From Paracoccus sanguinis (lineage in GTDB: Bacteria > Pseudomonadota > Alphaproteobacteria > Rhodobacterales > Rhodobacteraceae), in the NCBI RefSeq assembly GCF_900106665.1, contig NZ_FNNA01000004.1, positions 62,001 through 126,000 on the forward strand: DNA of 64,000 nucleotides, read 5' to 3'. The notes under the pieces are model-generated. The model was given only the letters and a program-made list of their open reading frames with translations, was not told the DNA's origin and did no database searches. Numbering within the stretch: position 1 is the first letter of the stretch; every line of letters starts with the position of its first letter. Position numbers and translations under genes: made by a program. This document shows positions 1 through 7,728 of the stretch, one piece after another.

Positions 1-424
1 GCTCGCCCACCCGCGCCTCGGGGTCCATGCGCAGGTTCATGGCGGCAAAGATCGCCGCCGTGTCGGCGTTGAGCCGCCCCTCGTCCAGCCGCCCGAAGCT
101 GCGGCGCGGCTCGCGCCCGATCCAGATGTTCTGGGCCACGGTCAGGTCGCGCATCAGCGCGAGTTCCTGGTGGGTGATCCCGATCCCGAGGTCGCGCGCG
201 GCCTTGGGGCTGGGCAGCGTCACGGCCTGCCCGTCGAGCGTCACGGTGCCGCCGTCGGGCTGATAGACGCCCGAAAGCACCTTCATCAGCGTGGATTTGC
301 CGGCGCCGTTCTCGCCCATGAGCGCGTGCACCTCGCCCGCGCGCAGGTCGAAGTCGACGGATCTGAGCGCGTGGACGCCGGGAAAGCGCTTGTCGATGGC
401 GCTCATGCGGACGAGGTCGGTCAC
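1..424 (-). CDS. sugar ABC transporter ATP-binding protein (partial, N-terminal part)
   Basis: The reading frame starts with GTG and runs off the left edge, leaving 141 residues. Walker [10 protein letters not shown] lies at about residues 37-45 and a Q-loop-like GIGITHQEL follows near residue 80, as in the RbsA/MglA/XylG class of monosaccharide importers, which carry two fused ATPase domains. The protein would power uptake of a sugar at the cytoplasmic face of the inner membrane. Its start overlaps the stop of the upstream amidohydrolase gene (GTGA), so it is co-transcribed with the catabolic genes. An internal ATG at 406 is an alternative start. The substrate is inferred from the neighbours, probably L-fucose or a similar deoxy sugar. 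Confidence 0.9.
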   Translation of the reverse strand, partial: MTDLVRMSAIDKRFPGVHALRSVDFDLRAGEVHALMGENGAGKSTLMKVLSGVYQPDGGTVTLDGQAVTLPSPKAARDLGIGITHQELALMRDLTVAQNIWIGREPRRSFGRLDEGRLNADTAAIFAAMNLRMDPEARVGE

Positions 425-1218
425 GGCCCCACCCCATAGAGGCGCGCCGCGTTGCCGCCCATGATCGCCGCCCGCGCGTCGGGCGTGAGGTCGGCGAGCG
501 CCGCCGCGGTCAGCGCGTGCCAGTCGGCGTAGGGGGCGGCGAGGGTCAGCACCGGCCAGTCGCTGCCCCAGATCAGCCGCTCGGCCCCGAAAAGGGCGAC
601 GAGCGCGTGGATCGCGCGCGTCACCTCGGCCCGGTCGGGCAGCTCGGTCATTAGCCCCGACAGCTTGCAGGCGACGTTCGGGCGGCGGGCGAGCGCGGCC
701 ATTCCCGCGCGCCAGTCCGCGCCAAAGCCCGGCTGCGGCTTGGCGCCGTGGTCGATGACGATGGGCAGGTCGGGGTGGGCGTCCGCAAAGCGCGCCAGCA
801 TGGGCAGGTGCCGCGTCGTCACCAGCGCGTCGAGCACCAGCCCGCGCGCCTTGACCCGCGCCCACACCCCCGGCGCGGGGGCGGTCATCAGCCAGTCTGT
901 GTCGGCGATGTCCTGCAGCATCGGACGCAGCCCGACCAGCCGCGGGTGCGACAGGTCCCCCGGCGCGGTGAGGTCCGTCCAGCCCACGACGCCGAGGATG
1001 CGCGGATCGTCGAGGCCCAGCAGATACGCGGTTTCGGCCTCGGTGGGCGCGGCCTGCACCGCGATCACCCGGCCCGCGCCGGGATAGTCGGCGGGGGCGA
1101 AATCGCGGCGGATCGGGGCCACCGCCGCGGCGTCGAGCCAGCCATAGTCGCCCCGCGCCACGGCCCAGAAATGCGCATGGGCGTCGATCGGCAGGACGTC
1201 GGGCCGCGCGCGCGCCAT
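421..1218 (-). CDS. amidohydrolase family protein, probable sugar lactonase (L-fuconolactonase-like)
   Basis: A 265-residue TIM-barrel hydrolase of the amidohydrolase_2 family. The N-terminal metal motif is DAHAH (H14, H16); H157 in IDHG and D220 in WGSDWP are the further expected ligand and catalytic positions. Members of this group hydrolyse aldonolactones such as L-fucono-1,5-lactone and 2-pyrone-4,6-dicarboxylate. The SDR dehydrogenase upstream, the FucU-type mutarotase and the sugar ABC ATPase point to lactone hydrolysis in a non-phosphorylated L-fucose-type pathway. Its start overlaps the SDR stop by one base (TGATG), and its own stop overlaps the ABC gene. The family and fold are clear; the exact lactone is inferred. 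Confidence 0.85.
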   Translation of the reverse strand: MARARPDVLPIDAHAHFWAVARGDYGWLDAAAVAPIRRDFAPADYPGAGRVIAVQAAPTEAETAYLLGLDDPRILGVVGWTDLTAPGDLSHPRLVGLRPMLQDIADTDWLMTAPAPGVWARVKARGLVLDALVTTRHLPMLARFADAHPDLPIVIDHGAKPQPGFGADWRAGMAALARRPNVACKLSGLMTELPDRAEVTRAIHALVALFGAERLIWGSDWPVLTLAAPYADWHALTAAALADLTPDARAAIMGGNAARLYGVGP

Positions 1219-1952
1219 CAGATCGTCACGCCGCCATCGACCAGCATCGCCTGGCCGGTGACGAAGCGGCTTTCGTCCGACAGCAGATAGACGATCATCG
1301 GGGTCATGTCGTCCACGGTGGCGAGCCTGCCCATCGGCTGGCGGGCCACGAAGTCACGCTCGGCCTGCGCCGGGTCGGCGGCGGCGGCGATGCGGCCGCG
1401 CAGGCTCGGCGTGTCGACCGTGCCCGGGCACAGCGCGTTGCAGCGGATGCCCTGGCGGACGAAATCCGCCGCGATCGCCTTGGTCAGCCCGATCACCGCC
1501 GCCTTCGAGGCGCCATAGACGAGCCGGTTCGGGAAGCCTTTGATCGAGGACGCCATCGACGCCATGTTCAGCACCGACGCGCTGCCCGTCTCGGCCGCGC
1601 GCGCGATCATCCCCGGCAGGCAGGCCCGCGTCAGCCGCATCATCGCGGTGACGTTCAGGTCCATGCTGAAGGCCCAGTCCGCGTCGGTCACCTCAAGGAT
1701 CGTGCCGTGGTGGACGAACCCCGCGCAGTTGAAGAGCCCGTCGAGCGGCCCGACCCGCGCGGCCATCTCGATCAGCGCCGCGGGGTCGGTGACGTCGAGG
1801 GCGTGGGTCTCGACCATGAGCCCCTCGAGCAGCGCCGGGTCGCGGTCGGTGGCGATGACGCGGGCGCCCTCGGCCGCGCAGGCGATGGCGGCGGCGCGCC
1901 CCATCCCCTGCCCCGCCGCGGTGATCAGGATGGTCTTGTCCTTCAGGCGCAT
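1218..1952 (-). CDS. SDR family NAD(P)-dependent oxidoreductase
   Basis: A classical short-chain dehydrogenase of 244 residues. It has the cofactor motif TAAGQGMG (11-18), NCAG (75-78), and the catalytic YxxxK (Y146, K150). The C-terminal DGG motif is typical of the family. Start ATG 1952 was chosen because GGGAGGGG lies just upstream; a longer frame to 1976 has no ribosome site. The sequence resembles 2-keto-3-deoxy-L-fuconate dehydrogenases, which fits the adjacent lactonase and mutarotase, but SDR substrate assignment from sequence alone is weak. It is the first gene of the minus-strand operon, divergent from the IclR regulator. Confidence 0.87.
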   Translation of the reverse strand: MRLKDKTILITAAGQGMGRAAAIACAAEGARVIATDRDPALLEGLMVETHALDVTDPAALIEMAARVGPLDGLFNCAGFVHHGTILEVTDADWAFSMDLNVTAMMRLTRACLPGMIARAAETGSASVLNMASMASSIKGFPNRLVYGASKAAVIGLTKAIAADFVRQGIRCNALCPGTVDTPSLRGRIAAAADPAQAERDFVARQPMGRLATVDDMTPMIVYLLSDESRFVTGQAMLVDGGVTI

Positions 1953-2057
1953 TGCCCCCTCCCGGTCAATTCGCATATGAACAGACTATTCACTTGTGAT
2001 CTTGTGACGCAAGGTCATTTTGGCGCTTTCCCTTCCGCGGCCCGCGAGGAACCCCCG
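1953..2057. promoter_or_regulatory. divergent control region between SDR operon and IclR regulator
   Basis: This 105-bp divergent spacer is AT-richer than its surroundings. It contains an imperfect palindrome TTCGCATATGAA at 1970-1981 and a direct repeat CTTGTGAT/CTTGTGAC at 1993-2008. IclR-family proteins usually bind such spacers and control both directions. Either element could be the operator; no -35/-10 pair was certain enough to call. Confidence 0.4.
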
Positions 2058-2822
2058 ATGAACCGTCCCGACCCGGACACCCGCTACCGCGCCCCGGCCC
2101 TCGACAAGGGTCTGGATATCCTCGAGATTCTGGCCGCCCAGGACGAGGCGATGACGCGGGCCGAGCTGGTCGCCGCGATGGGGCGCAGCGCCTCCGAGAT
2201 CTACCGGATGCTCGAGCGGCTGGTGGCGCGCGGCTATGTCGCCCGGCTGGGCGGCGGCGACCGCTATGCGCTGACGATGAAGATGTTCCTGCTCGCGCAC
2301 CGCCATCCGCCACTGCGCCGGCTGGTGGCGCAGGCGCAGCCGCTGATGGACGGCTTCGCGCGCCAGACGCGGCAATCCTGCCACCTCGTCGCGCCCGACC
2401 GCGGCATGGGCGTCGTCGTGGCGCAGGCGAGCCCGGTGGACACGTGGGAGTTCCGGGTCCGCATCGGCGCGCCGCTGGACCTGACGCGGACCGGCTCGGG
2501 CCTGACGCTGCTGGCCTTTCAGCACCCCGACCGCGCTGCCGACACCCTGTCCCAGTGGGGGGTGGCCGAGGCCGCGGCGGTGCTGGCGCCCCTGCGCGAC
2601 CACCTCGACGCGATCCGCGCGCAGGGGTGGCGTGAGGCGCCCTCGGCGCAGGTGGTGGGGGTCGTGGACCTCAGCGCGCCGGTGCTGGGGCCGGACGGGG
2701 ACGCGGCGGCGGTCCTGACCTGCGCCTATGTGCTGCACCCGGGCGACGACGCGCGCACCGACCGCGCCGGCGCGCTGGCGATGCTGCGCGAGACCGCCGC
2801 CGCGCTCTCCTTCACGGGTTGA
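2058..2822 (+). CDS. IclR family transcriptional regulator
   Basis: A 254-residue IclR-type regulator. The N-terminal winged helix-turn-helix covers about residues 12-75, with the recognition segment RSASEIYRMLERL. The IclR effector-binding domain follows at about 90-245. ATG 2058 was chosen because GAGGA lies 8 bases upstream; the open frame extends further left without a convincing start. It is transcribed divergently from the sugar catabolic operon and its 3' end overlaps the convergent mutarotase gene by 11 bases. It probably controls this cluster in response to the sugar or a pathway intermediate. The effector cannot be read from sequence. Confidence 0.9.
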   Translation: MNRPDPDTRYRAPALDKGLDILEILAAQDEAMTRAELVAAMGRSASEIYRMLERLVARGYVARLGGGDRYALTMKMFLLAHRHPPLRRLVAQAQPLMDGFARQTRQSCHLVAPDRGMGVVVAQASPVDTWEFRVRIGAPLDLTRTGSGLTLLAFQHPDRAADTLSQWGVAEAAAVLAPLRDHLDAIRAQGWREAPSAQVVGVVDLSAPVLGPDGDAAAVLTCAYVLHPGDDARTDRAGALAMLRETAAALSFTG

Positions 2823-3246
2823 TGACGCCCTTGCGCAGCAGGAAATTGCCGTAGGGCCGCGTCTCGGCCGTGCGGATGACGGCGAAGCCGCGGCGGGCGC
2901 GGTCGTAGAAGGCGAAGCGCTCGAGCCCCGCGGGCGTCACGCCGAGCGCGGCGAGCTGCGGGGCGGCGGCGGCCAGCACCTCGGGGATGGCGGCGGGATC
3001 GCCCACCACCTGCATGGTCAGCACCGGGTCCGGCTCATGCGCGTCGAGCGGCAGGACCGAGAGCACCGCGGAAAGCACCCGCAGCGCGTCCGCCTCGATC
3101 CTGAGCGCGGTGCCGGTGACGGTGCCGCGCGCCACCGATTCGGCGGGGAAATTGGCGTCGACGAGGGCGATCTCGTCCCCGTGGCCCATCGCCGCAAGCG
3201 CCCGCAGCACCTCGGGCCCCAGCAGCGGATCGATCCCCTTCAGCAT
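2812..3246 (-). CDS. fucU: RbsD/FucU family sugar mutarotase (L-fucose mutarotase-like)
   Basis: A 144-residue RbsD/FucU protein. The N-terminal MLKGIDPLL and the MGHGDEI segment (about 21-27, with the catalytic His) are diagnostic of FucU rather than RbsD. FucU enzymes interconvert alpha and beta anomers of L-fucose, supplying the anomer used by the next enzyme. GAGGAGGGG upstream of ATG 3246 supports the start. The gene is convergent with the IclR regulator and lies on the same strand as, but apart from, the lactonase/SDR/ABC operon. Together they define a small L-fucose-type utilisation cluster. The family call is secure; the sugar is inferred from the subfamily and context. Confidence 0.88.
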   Translation of the reverse strand: MLKGIDPLLGPEVLRALAAMGHGDEIALVDANFPAESVARGTVTGTALRIEADALRVLSAVLSVLPLDAHEPDPVLTMQVVGDPAAIPEVLAAAAPQLAALGVTPAGLERFAFYDRARRGFAVIRTAETRPYGNFLLRKGVINP

Positions 3247-3301
3247 GATGGCCCCTCCTCTCGGTGACCGGGGCCGCGTGACCTCCCTGCCCTCTTGCCG
3301 C

Positions 3302-4003
3302 TCAGGCGCCCTCGACCGCGACGCCGCGGATCGAGGGGTCGGCGGCCTGCACCGCTATCAGCAGGCGATGGGCGAAATGGGTGTGGATGTAGCTGGCCTG
3401 AAACCGCGTCGGCGCGACGAGATGCAGGCAGCCCTCGCGCAGCCCTGCCTCGGCCAGCCCCGCGAACCACGCCGAGAAGAGCGCAGCGTCCTCGGCCCGC
3501 AGCCGTGCGGCGGCGGCGCCCCAGACCCCGCCCTCGGGGGCCGCGTCGGGGCGGCGGAACGGGACCACGGTGCTGTCGGCCGGGGCTGCCGCTTCTGGCG
3601 CCTCCCCTGCCCCGGCGCGGGCCACGAAATCCGGCCCGATGTTGTCCCAGACCGGCCGCGTGTCGGCCATGATCCGCGCCCAGTCGAGCGCGAGCTGCGC
3701 CACCCGGCCCCGAGTCCCCTGTCGGCGCAGCTGCACCCAGCCCAGGGTACGCAGCCGCGCCATGTCGCGCTTGACCGTCCGCTCGTCCACGCACCAGAGC
3801 CGCGCGATCTCGCGCTGGCCCATCGCCAGCTCGTTGCGCTGCCAGTTGTAGCGGGTGGTGATCAGCGCCATGAGCCGCAGCACCAGCCGCTGCCGGTTCG
3901 GGTCGCCCGCCAGCGCGAACGCCATCAGCGCCGACAGCGCGTCATACTTGCGGACCGCGGCATCGCGGCCCACGGCACTCGTGCCGGGACGGATCACCTG
4001 CAT
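3302..4003 (-). CDS. DnaA-like plasmid replication initiator protein
   Basis: A 233-residue protein with two recognisable parts. Residues 60-95 form a winged helix (REIARLWCVDERTVKRD), and residues 158-222 resemble the N-terminal domain I of chromosomal DnaA (WGAAAARL, then APTRFQASYI). This architecture is that of the DnaA-like initiators that define one class of Rhodobacterales plasmids and chromids. There is no AAA+ domain, so it is not chromosomal DnaA. ATG 4003 was chosen because GGGAG lies 6-7 bases upstream; a longer frame to 4075 has no such site. It is divergent from parAB across a 508-bp non-coding region, the usual layout of such replicons. Confidence 0.85.
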   Translation of the reverse strand: MQVIRPGTSAVGRDAAVRKYDALSALMAFALAGDPNRQRLVLRLMALITTRYNWQRNELAMGQREIARLWCVDERTVKRDMARLRTLGWVQLRRQGTRGRVAQLALDWARIMADTRPVWDNIGPDFVARAGAGEAPEAAAPADSTVVPFRRPDAAPEGGVWGAAAARLRAEDAALFSAWFAGLAEAGLREGCLHLVAPTRFQASYIHTHFAHRLLIAVQAADPSIRGVAVEGA

Positions 4004-4511
4004 CACTGCTCCCGCCGGTTGACCCGGCTGCCCTTGTGCCCGCGCGACCGACGCGCCCCGACGGCGCCCCGGCAAGCGCGCGGGCTTGCCCTGAGCCGGC
4101 GTGATGATCTTGTGCCATCCGCAACGCTTTTCGCCGACCTGTCCGCATTAGCGTTTGCGATCGCGATTCTGTCAAGCCGTTGCGCGGCGGACGGTCGTTG
4201 CCGATCCGTCCTCGATCGAAAGAAAGGGTATCATTGGTATAGGGGGACACACTGGGCGTCTTCTGTTCGGGCCGCGATGTCCCCTGATCGGCCCCTGCCC
4301 CGCCCGGCGCGTCCCCTGATCGCGGGCGCAGCCCCCGCCCCCGCCGCGGTGCCCGCCCGCCCTGCCCGGCGAGCGTTGCCGGGCCGATTCGCGCAACAGG
4401 GGCTGCGATCTGGTAATTCCCCAGGACAGCAAAGCGCATCTTTACCCAAGCTGCAAATTCGGCGTAAATCTGGATCGAGCCATATTTTGCGTCCGGACAG
4501 GCAGGCACAAG
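4004..4511. other. putative replication origin / par control region
   Basis: This 508-bp stretch between the initiator and parA has no gene. It holds an exact direct repeat GTCCCCTGATCG at 4279-4290 and 4311-4322, 32 bp apart, and a related inverted element GGGGAC near 4242-4247. CGTTGCG-type half sites occur in both orientations near 4120 and 4179. The parA-proximal end (about 4430-4500) is AT-richer and probably holds the parAB promoter. Initiator-adjacent origins commonly have such repeats, but iteron number and spacing here are weak, so the exact origin is inferred from position. Confidence 0.55.
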
Positions 4512-5816
4512 ATGTATACGCACGACGACCTCGCGCAGCTTCAGGCGCAATCCCTCAAGATGCAGGGCTGGATTCGGCGCCAGACCTTCAGCCCGCAGAA
4601 CGAAAAGACCCTGCGCCGTTTCTCGAGCTGGGAGGTGGCCGAGCTGATCTTCGGCATCAACCAGTCGACCTTCCGGGGGAAGCTCGCCGCCGACCCGAAC
4701 CTTCCCCTCGGGGAAGTCGAGGAGGACGGCCGCCAGCGCTGGTTCAGCCTCGAGGAGATCAACGAGCTGCGCCGCCGCATCCGCATCGGCCGCCGCTCGC
4801 TGCTGCCGCCGCGGCCCGAGGCCAAGCGGGCGCTGCGGGCGGCCATCGCCAACTTCAAGGGCGGCGCGGGGAAATCCACCGTCGCGCTGCACTTCGCCCA
4901 CGCCGCGGCGCTCGACGGCTATCGCGTGCTGGCGGTGGACTTCGACCCGCAGGCGACGCTCTCGCACAGCATGGGGCTGAACGACGTGGGCGAGGATCAC
5001 ACCGTCTGGGGCATCATGGCCCGCGACCTCGAGCGTGAGACGGACCGGATGAACAGCGCGGCCAAGGGCGCCGAGTCGGGCACCGCCCTGCCCCGGCGCA
5101 AGCTGCCGGCCTCGATCCGCGACATGGGTCTGGGCGCGCTGCGGCCCGGCGACTTCATCAAGCCGACCGCCTGGGCCACCATCGACATCATCCCGAGCTG
5201 CGCCAACGCCGCCTTCGTCGAGTTCGCGAGCGCCCAGTACCGGCACCTGAACCCGGAATGGACCTTCTTCGGCGCCGTCTCGCGCTTCCTCGACGCGCTG
5301 CCGGACGATGCCTACGACCTGATCCTCTTCGACTGCCCGCCGGCCATCGGCTACCAGTCGATGAACGCGGTCTTCGCCGCTGACATGCTCTATATCCCCT
5401 CCGGCCCCGGCTACTGGGAATACGACTCGACCACCAGCTTCATCGGCCAGCTGGCCGAGGCGCTGGCCGACCTGTCGCACGGCTTCGCCGACTTCCCCGC
5501 GGGGAAGATTTCGCTGCCCAAGGAATTCGCCGACATCCGCTTCCTGATGACCCGCTACGAGCCCTCGAACGAGCTGCACCAGGCGATGTTCAACGCCTTC
5601 CGCCAGGTCTTCGGCGACCGGCTGGCGCAGCACCCGATCGAGCTGACCCGCGCGGTCGAGCAGTCCGGCCGCTTCCTCAGCTCGATCTACGAGATCGACT
5701 ATCGCCAGATGACCCGCGGCACCTGGCGCCGCGCCCGCGCCAGCTTCGACCAGGCCTACGAGGAATTCCGCACCCACGCGCTCGCCGCCTGGGACAAACT
5801 GGAGGACGCCGCATGA
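4512..5816 (+). CDS. parA: ParA-family partition ATPase
   Basis: A 434-residue partition ATPase. An N-terminal DNA-binding segment of about 100 residues carries a MerR-like helix-turn-helix (SSWEVAELIFGINQSTFRG). The deviant Walker A KGGAGKST is at residues 116-123, and VDFDPQA and LILFDCPP are the other ATPase motifs. Large ParAs with such an N-terminal domain typically repress their own promoter besides moving plasmid copies apart. The stop overlaps the parB start (ATGA), so the two are translationally coupled. Two candidate parS palindromes, one imperfect, lie inside this gene. The divergent DnaA-like initiator makes it part of the plasmid backbone. Confidence 0.95.
   Translation: MYTHDDLAQLQAQSLKMQGWIRRQTFSPQNEKTLRRFSSWEVAELIFGINQSTFRGKLAADPNLPLGEVEEDGRQRWFSLEEINELRRRIRIGRRSLLPPRPEAKRALRAAIANFKGGAGKSTVALHFAHAAALDGYRVLAVDFDPQATLSHSMGLNDVGEDHTVWGIMARDLERETDRMNSAAKGAESGTALPRRKLPASIRDMGLGALRPGDFIKPTAWATIDIIPSCANAAFVEFASAQYRHLNPEWTFFGAVSRFLDALPDDAYDLILFDCPPAIGYQSMNAVFAADMLYIPSGPGYWEYDSTTSFIGQLAEALADLSHGFADFPAGKISLPKEFADIRFLMTRYEPSNELHQAMFNAFRQVFGDRLAQHPIELTRAVEQSGRFLSSIYEIDYRQMTRGTWRRARASFDQAYEEFRTHALAAWDKLEDAA
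4702..4715. repeat. candidate parS-like palindrome, copy 1 (imperfect)
   Basis: TTCCCCTCGGGGAA, differing by one central base from the perfect 14-bp palindrome found three more times in the parAB locus. It lies inside the parA coding sequence. Confidence 0.5.
5493..5506. repeat. candidate parS palindrome, copy 2
   Basis: Perfect palindrome TTCCCCGCGGGGAA within parA, where it encodes part of a FPAGK peptide. It is identical to the copies in parB and just after parB, and was not noticed elsewhere in the window. ParB-family proteins bind short palindromes of this kind. Confidence 0.65.
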
Positions 5817-6919
5817 CCCGCAAGCGCCGCATGTTCGACATCGAGCTGCCCGAGGGCGACGACGAAACCTTCCCCGCGGGGAATGTGGCGCCGGCGCGGC
5901 GCGGGCCGATGGCGACCGCGATTACCGAGACGGCCGAGTCGAGCCGCGACCGCGCCCGGATCGAGGCGCAGATCCGGGCCGAGAACGACGCGCTCGCCGA
6001 AGAGCACGTGCGGCTGAAGCAGGCCGGGCTGATCACCGACCTGATCCCGCTCGACGCGATCGACACCACGCGGCTGATCCGCGACCGCGCGCCGGGGCCG
6101 GACCCCGAGCTGGGCGAGCTGGTGGACTCGATCCGCGACATCGGCCTGTCGAACCCGATCCGGGTCGAGAAGGCGGGCGAGGGGCGCTATGAGCTGATTC
6201 AGGGCTGGCGCCGCCTGACCGCCTATCGCCAGTTGCTGGAGGAGACCGGCGACGCCGCCCGCTGGGGCACGATCCCGGCCGGGATCGTCGCGCGGGGCGC
6301 GGAACTGAGCGAGCTTTACCGCCGGATGGTGGACGAGAACATGGTCCGCAAGGACATCTCGTTCGGCGAGATGGCGCAGCTTGCGCTGCATTACGCGATG
6401 GACCCGCTGACCGAAGAGCACGACGCCGACAAGGCCGTGGCGATCCTGTTCCGCTCGGCCGGCTATCAGAAGCGCAGCTACATCCGCAAGTTCATCCCGG
6501 TGGTCGAACGCCTGGGCGAGACGCTGCAATTCATCCACGAGATCCCGCGGGCGCTGGGGCTGGCGCTCGCCGACCGCATCGACGAGGTGCCGGGCACGGT
6601 CGCGGCGATCAAGGCCGATCTCAAGGGCTGGGACAATCGCTCGGTGAAGGACGAGCTGGACGTGCTGCGCCGCTATGCGGGGCAGGGGGCCTCGGTGCGG
6701 GAAGGGCAGGGGGCTGCCGAGCCCGCCGGCCCCGCGCACCCGCCCGTCGCCCCCGAGGCGCGGGCCCGGACGACGTTCCAGCTCACCCGTCCGCAGGGCA
6801 AGGCGAAATGCGTGGCCGCCAACGGGCGGCTGGAAATCCGCCTGCCGCGCGACTTCACCGCCATCGACCGGCGGCGGCTCGAGGCGGCCGTGGCGTCGAT
6901 GCTGGACCAGTTGGAGTGA
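5813..6919 (+). CDS. parB: ParB/RepB-family partition protein
   Basis: A 368-residue centromere-binding protein. The ParB nuclease-like domain covers about residues 75-190 (IRVEKAGEGRYELIQGWRRL, then ENMVRKDIS), followed by a helix-turn-helix region around 190-265 for parS binding. The start ATG overlaps the parA stop. The C-terminal 100 residues are Pro/Ala-rich and then form a basic tail. Together with ParA it should segregate this replicon. One perfect candidate parS lies within codons 20-24 and another directly after the stop codon. The sequence fits plasmid RepB/ParB proteins of Rhodobacterales better than the chromosomal ParB. Confidence 0.92.
   Translation: MTRKRRMFDIELPEGDDETFPAGNVAPARRGPMATAITETAESSRDRARIEAQIRAENDALAEEHVRLKQAGLITDLIPLDAIDTTRLIRDRAPGPDPELGELVDSIRDIGLSNPIRVEKAGEGRYELIQGWRRLTAYRQLLEETGDAARWGTIPAGIVARGAELSELYRRMVDENMVRKDISFGEMAQLALHYAMDPLTEEHDADKAVAILFRSAGYQKRSYIRKFIPVVERLGETLQFIHEIPRALGLALADRIDEVPGTVAAIKADLKGWDNRSVKDELDVLRRYAGQGASVREGQGAAEPAGPAHPPVAPEARARTTFQLTRPQGKAKCVAANGRLEIRLPRDFTAIDRRRLEAAVASMLDQLE
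5870..5883. repeat. candidate parS palindrome, copy 3
   Basis: Perfect palindrome TTCCCCGCGGGGAA near the 5' end of parB, encoding a TFPAGN peptide. Same sequence as copies 2 and 4. Confidence 0.65.
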
Positions 6920-6922
6920 ACC

Positions 6923-6936
6923 TTCCCCGCGGGGAA
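6923..6936. repeat. candidate parS palindrome, copy 4 (intergenic)
   Basis: Perfect palindrome TTCCCCGCGGGGAA beginning 3 bases after the parB stop codon. This intergenic copy shows that the motif is not only a by-product of a repeated peptide and is the best centromere candidate. Confidence 0.7.
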
Positions 6937-6986
6937 AGTGAATTGAAAAAACGTTTTTAATCAATAGGTTACATGTCTACCCAGAC

Positions 6987-7018
6987 GCGCTTTCGAAGGG
7001 TCATACCTTCCGAAGCGC
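6987..7018. other. inverted repeat downstream of parB, possible hairpin
   Basis: Arms at 6987-6999 and 7006-7018 match at 11 of 13 positions (GCGCTT...GAAGG) around a 6-base loop. No T-run follows, so intrinsic termination of parAB is doubtful. An AT-rich 12-bp palindrome AAAAACGTTTTT lies just before it at 6947-6958. The rest of the 236-bp gap to the next gene shows nothing recognisable. Confidence 0.35.
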
Positions 7019-7155
7019 TCTCGGGGTCACGCTGAACGGCTGCCGGATCAGGAGAAGATCGGCCCCTGCCGCCCGCATGAGACGGGGCAGGGCGCGCATC
7101 CCGCGCCGAACGGTGTGAGCCGCCCGCAGGCCGGAACCCCGCGGGAAGCCCCGAC

Positions 7156-7728
7156 CTACCGCACCACCAACCGCGCCGCGCTGAAATAATCCGCCAGCGC
7201 GCGGATCGCGGCGTCGTCGAGCGCCGCGGCCACGGGTTCCATCACCGCGCTGCTGCGCTTGCCCGACCGGAACGCCTTGAGTTGCGTGTCGAGGTACATC
7301 GCCGTCTCGCCCGCGAGGTTCGGCGCTTCGGGGATCACGGCGATCCCGTTCGCGCCGTGGCAGGCGACGCAGGCGGGCGGGGCGGGCTGGGCGGCGGGAG
7401 CCTCGGCCGTGGCGGTGAAGCCGGCGTAATAGGCGGCCACGTCGGCGATCTGGCGGTCGCTCAGGCCCTTGGCCACCACGCTCATCATCTCGTTCTCGCG
7501 CGCGCCGCTGCGGAAGGCGGCGAGCTGGCGGGTCAGGTAGCTGGCGGACTCGCCGCCGATGTTCGGCGCGACCGGGATCACCGCCACCCCGTTCGCCCCG
7601 TGGCACGTCCGGCACTGGACGGCGATCCGGCCGCCCGCTGCGGCATCGCCGGGGGCCGCCACCTCGTCAGCCCACCCCCCGCCGACCCACAGGCCGGCGA
7701 GGAGGACGGCGACACGCCACGCGGTCAT
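7156..7728 (-). CDS. di-heme c-type cytochrome (cytochrome c4-like)
   Basis: A 190-residue exported cytochrome. A signal peptide (about residues 1-20, ending GGWA) precedes two homologous halves, each with a heme motif (CRTCH, CVACH), a shared GANG(V/I)AVIP segment and a conserved P-N-I/L-G/A-E stretch with YL. This tandem layout is that of cytochrome c4. In the periplasm it would pass electrons from the dehydrogenases upstream to a terminal oxidase. Its start overlaps the stop of the sorbosone-dehydrogenase-like gene (ATGA), so it is the last gene of that operon. Confidence 0.9.
   Translation of the reverse strand: MTAWRVAVLLAGLWVGGGWADEVAAPGDAAAGGRIAVQCRTCHGANGVAVIPVAPNIGGESASYLTRQLAAFRSGARENEMMSVVAKGLSDRQIADVAAYYAGFTATAEAPAAQPAPPACVACHGANGIAVIPEAPNLAGETAMYLDTQLKAFRSGKRSSAVMEPVAAALDDAAIRALADYFSAARLVVR

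Noticed and set aside
3302..4003. RepC or chromosomal DnaA identity for the initiator
   Set aside because: It lacks the AAA+ and domain IV parts of DnaA and is divergent from parAB rather than downstream of them as repC is in repABC.
6947..6958. AAAAACGTTTTT palindrome as a terminator for parAB
   Set aside because: The stem is AT-only and too weak; there is no GC-rich stem before the T-run.
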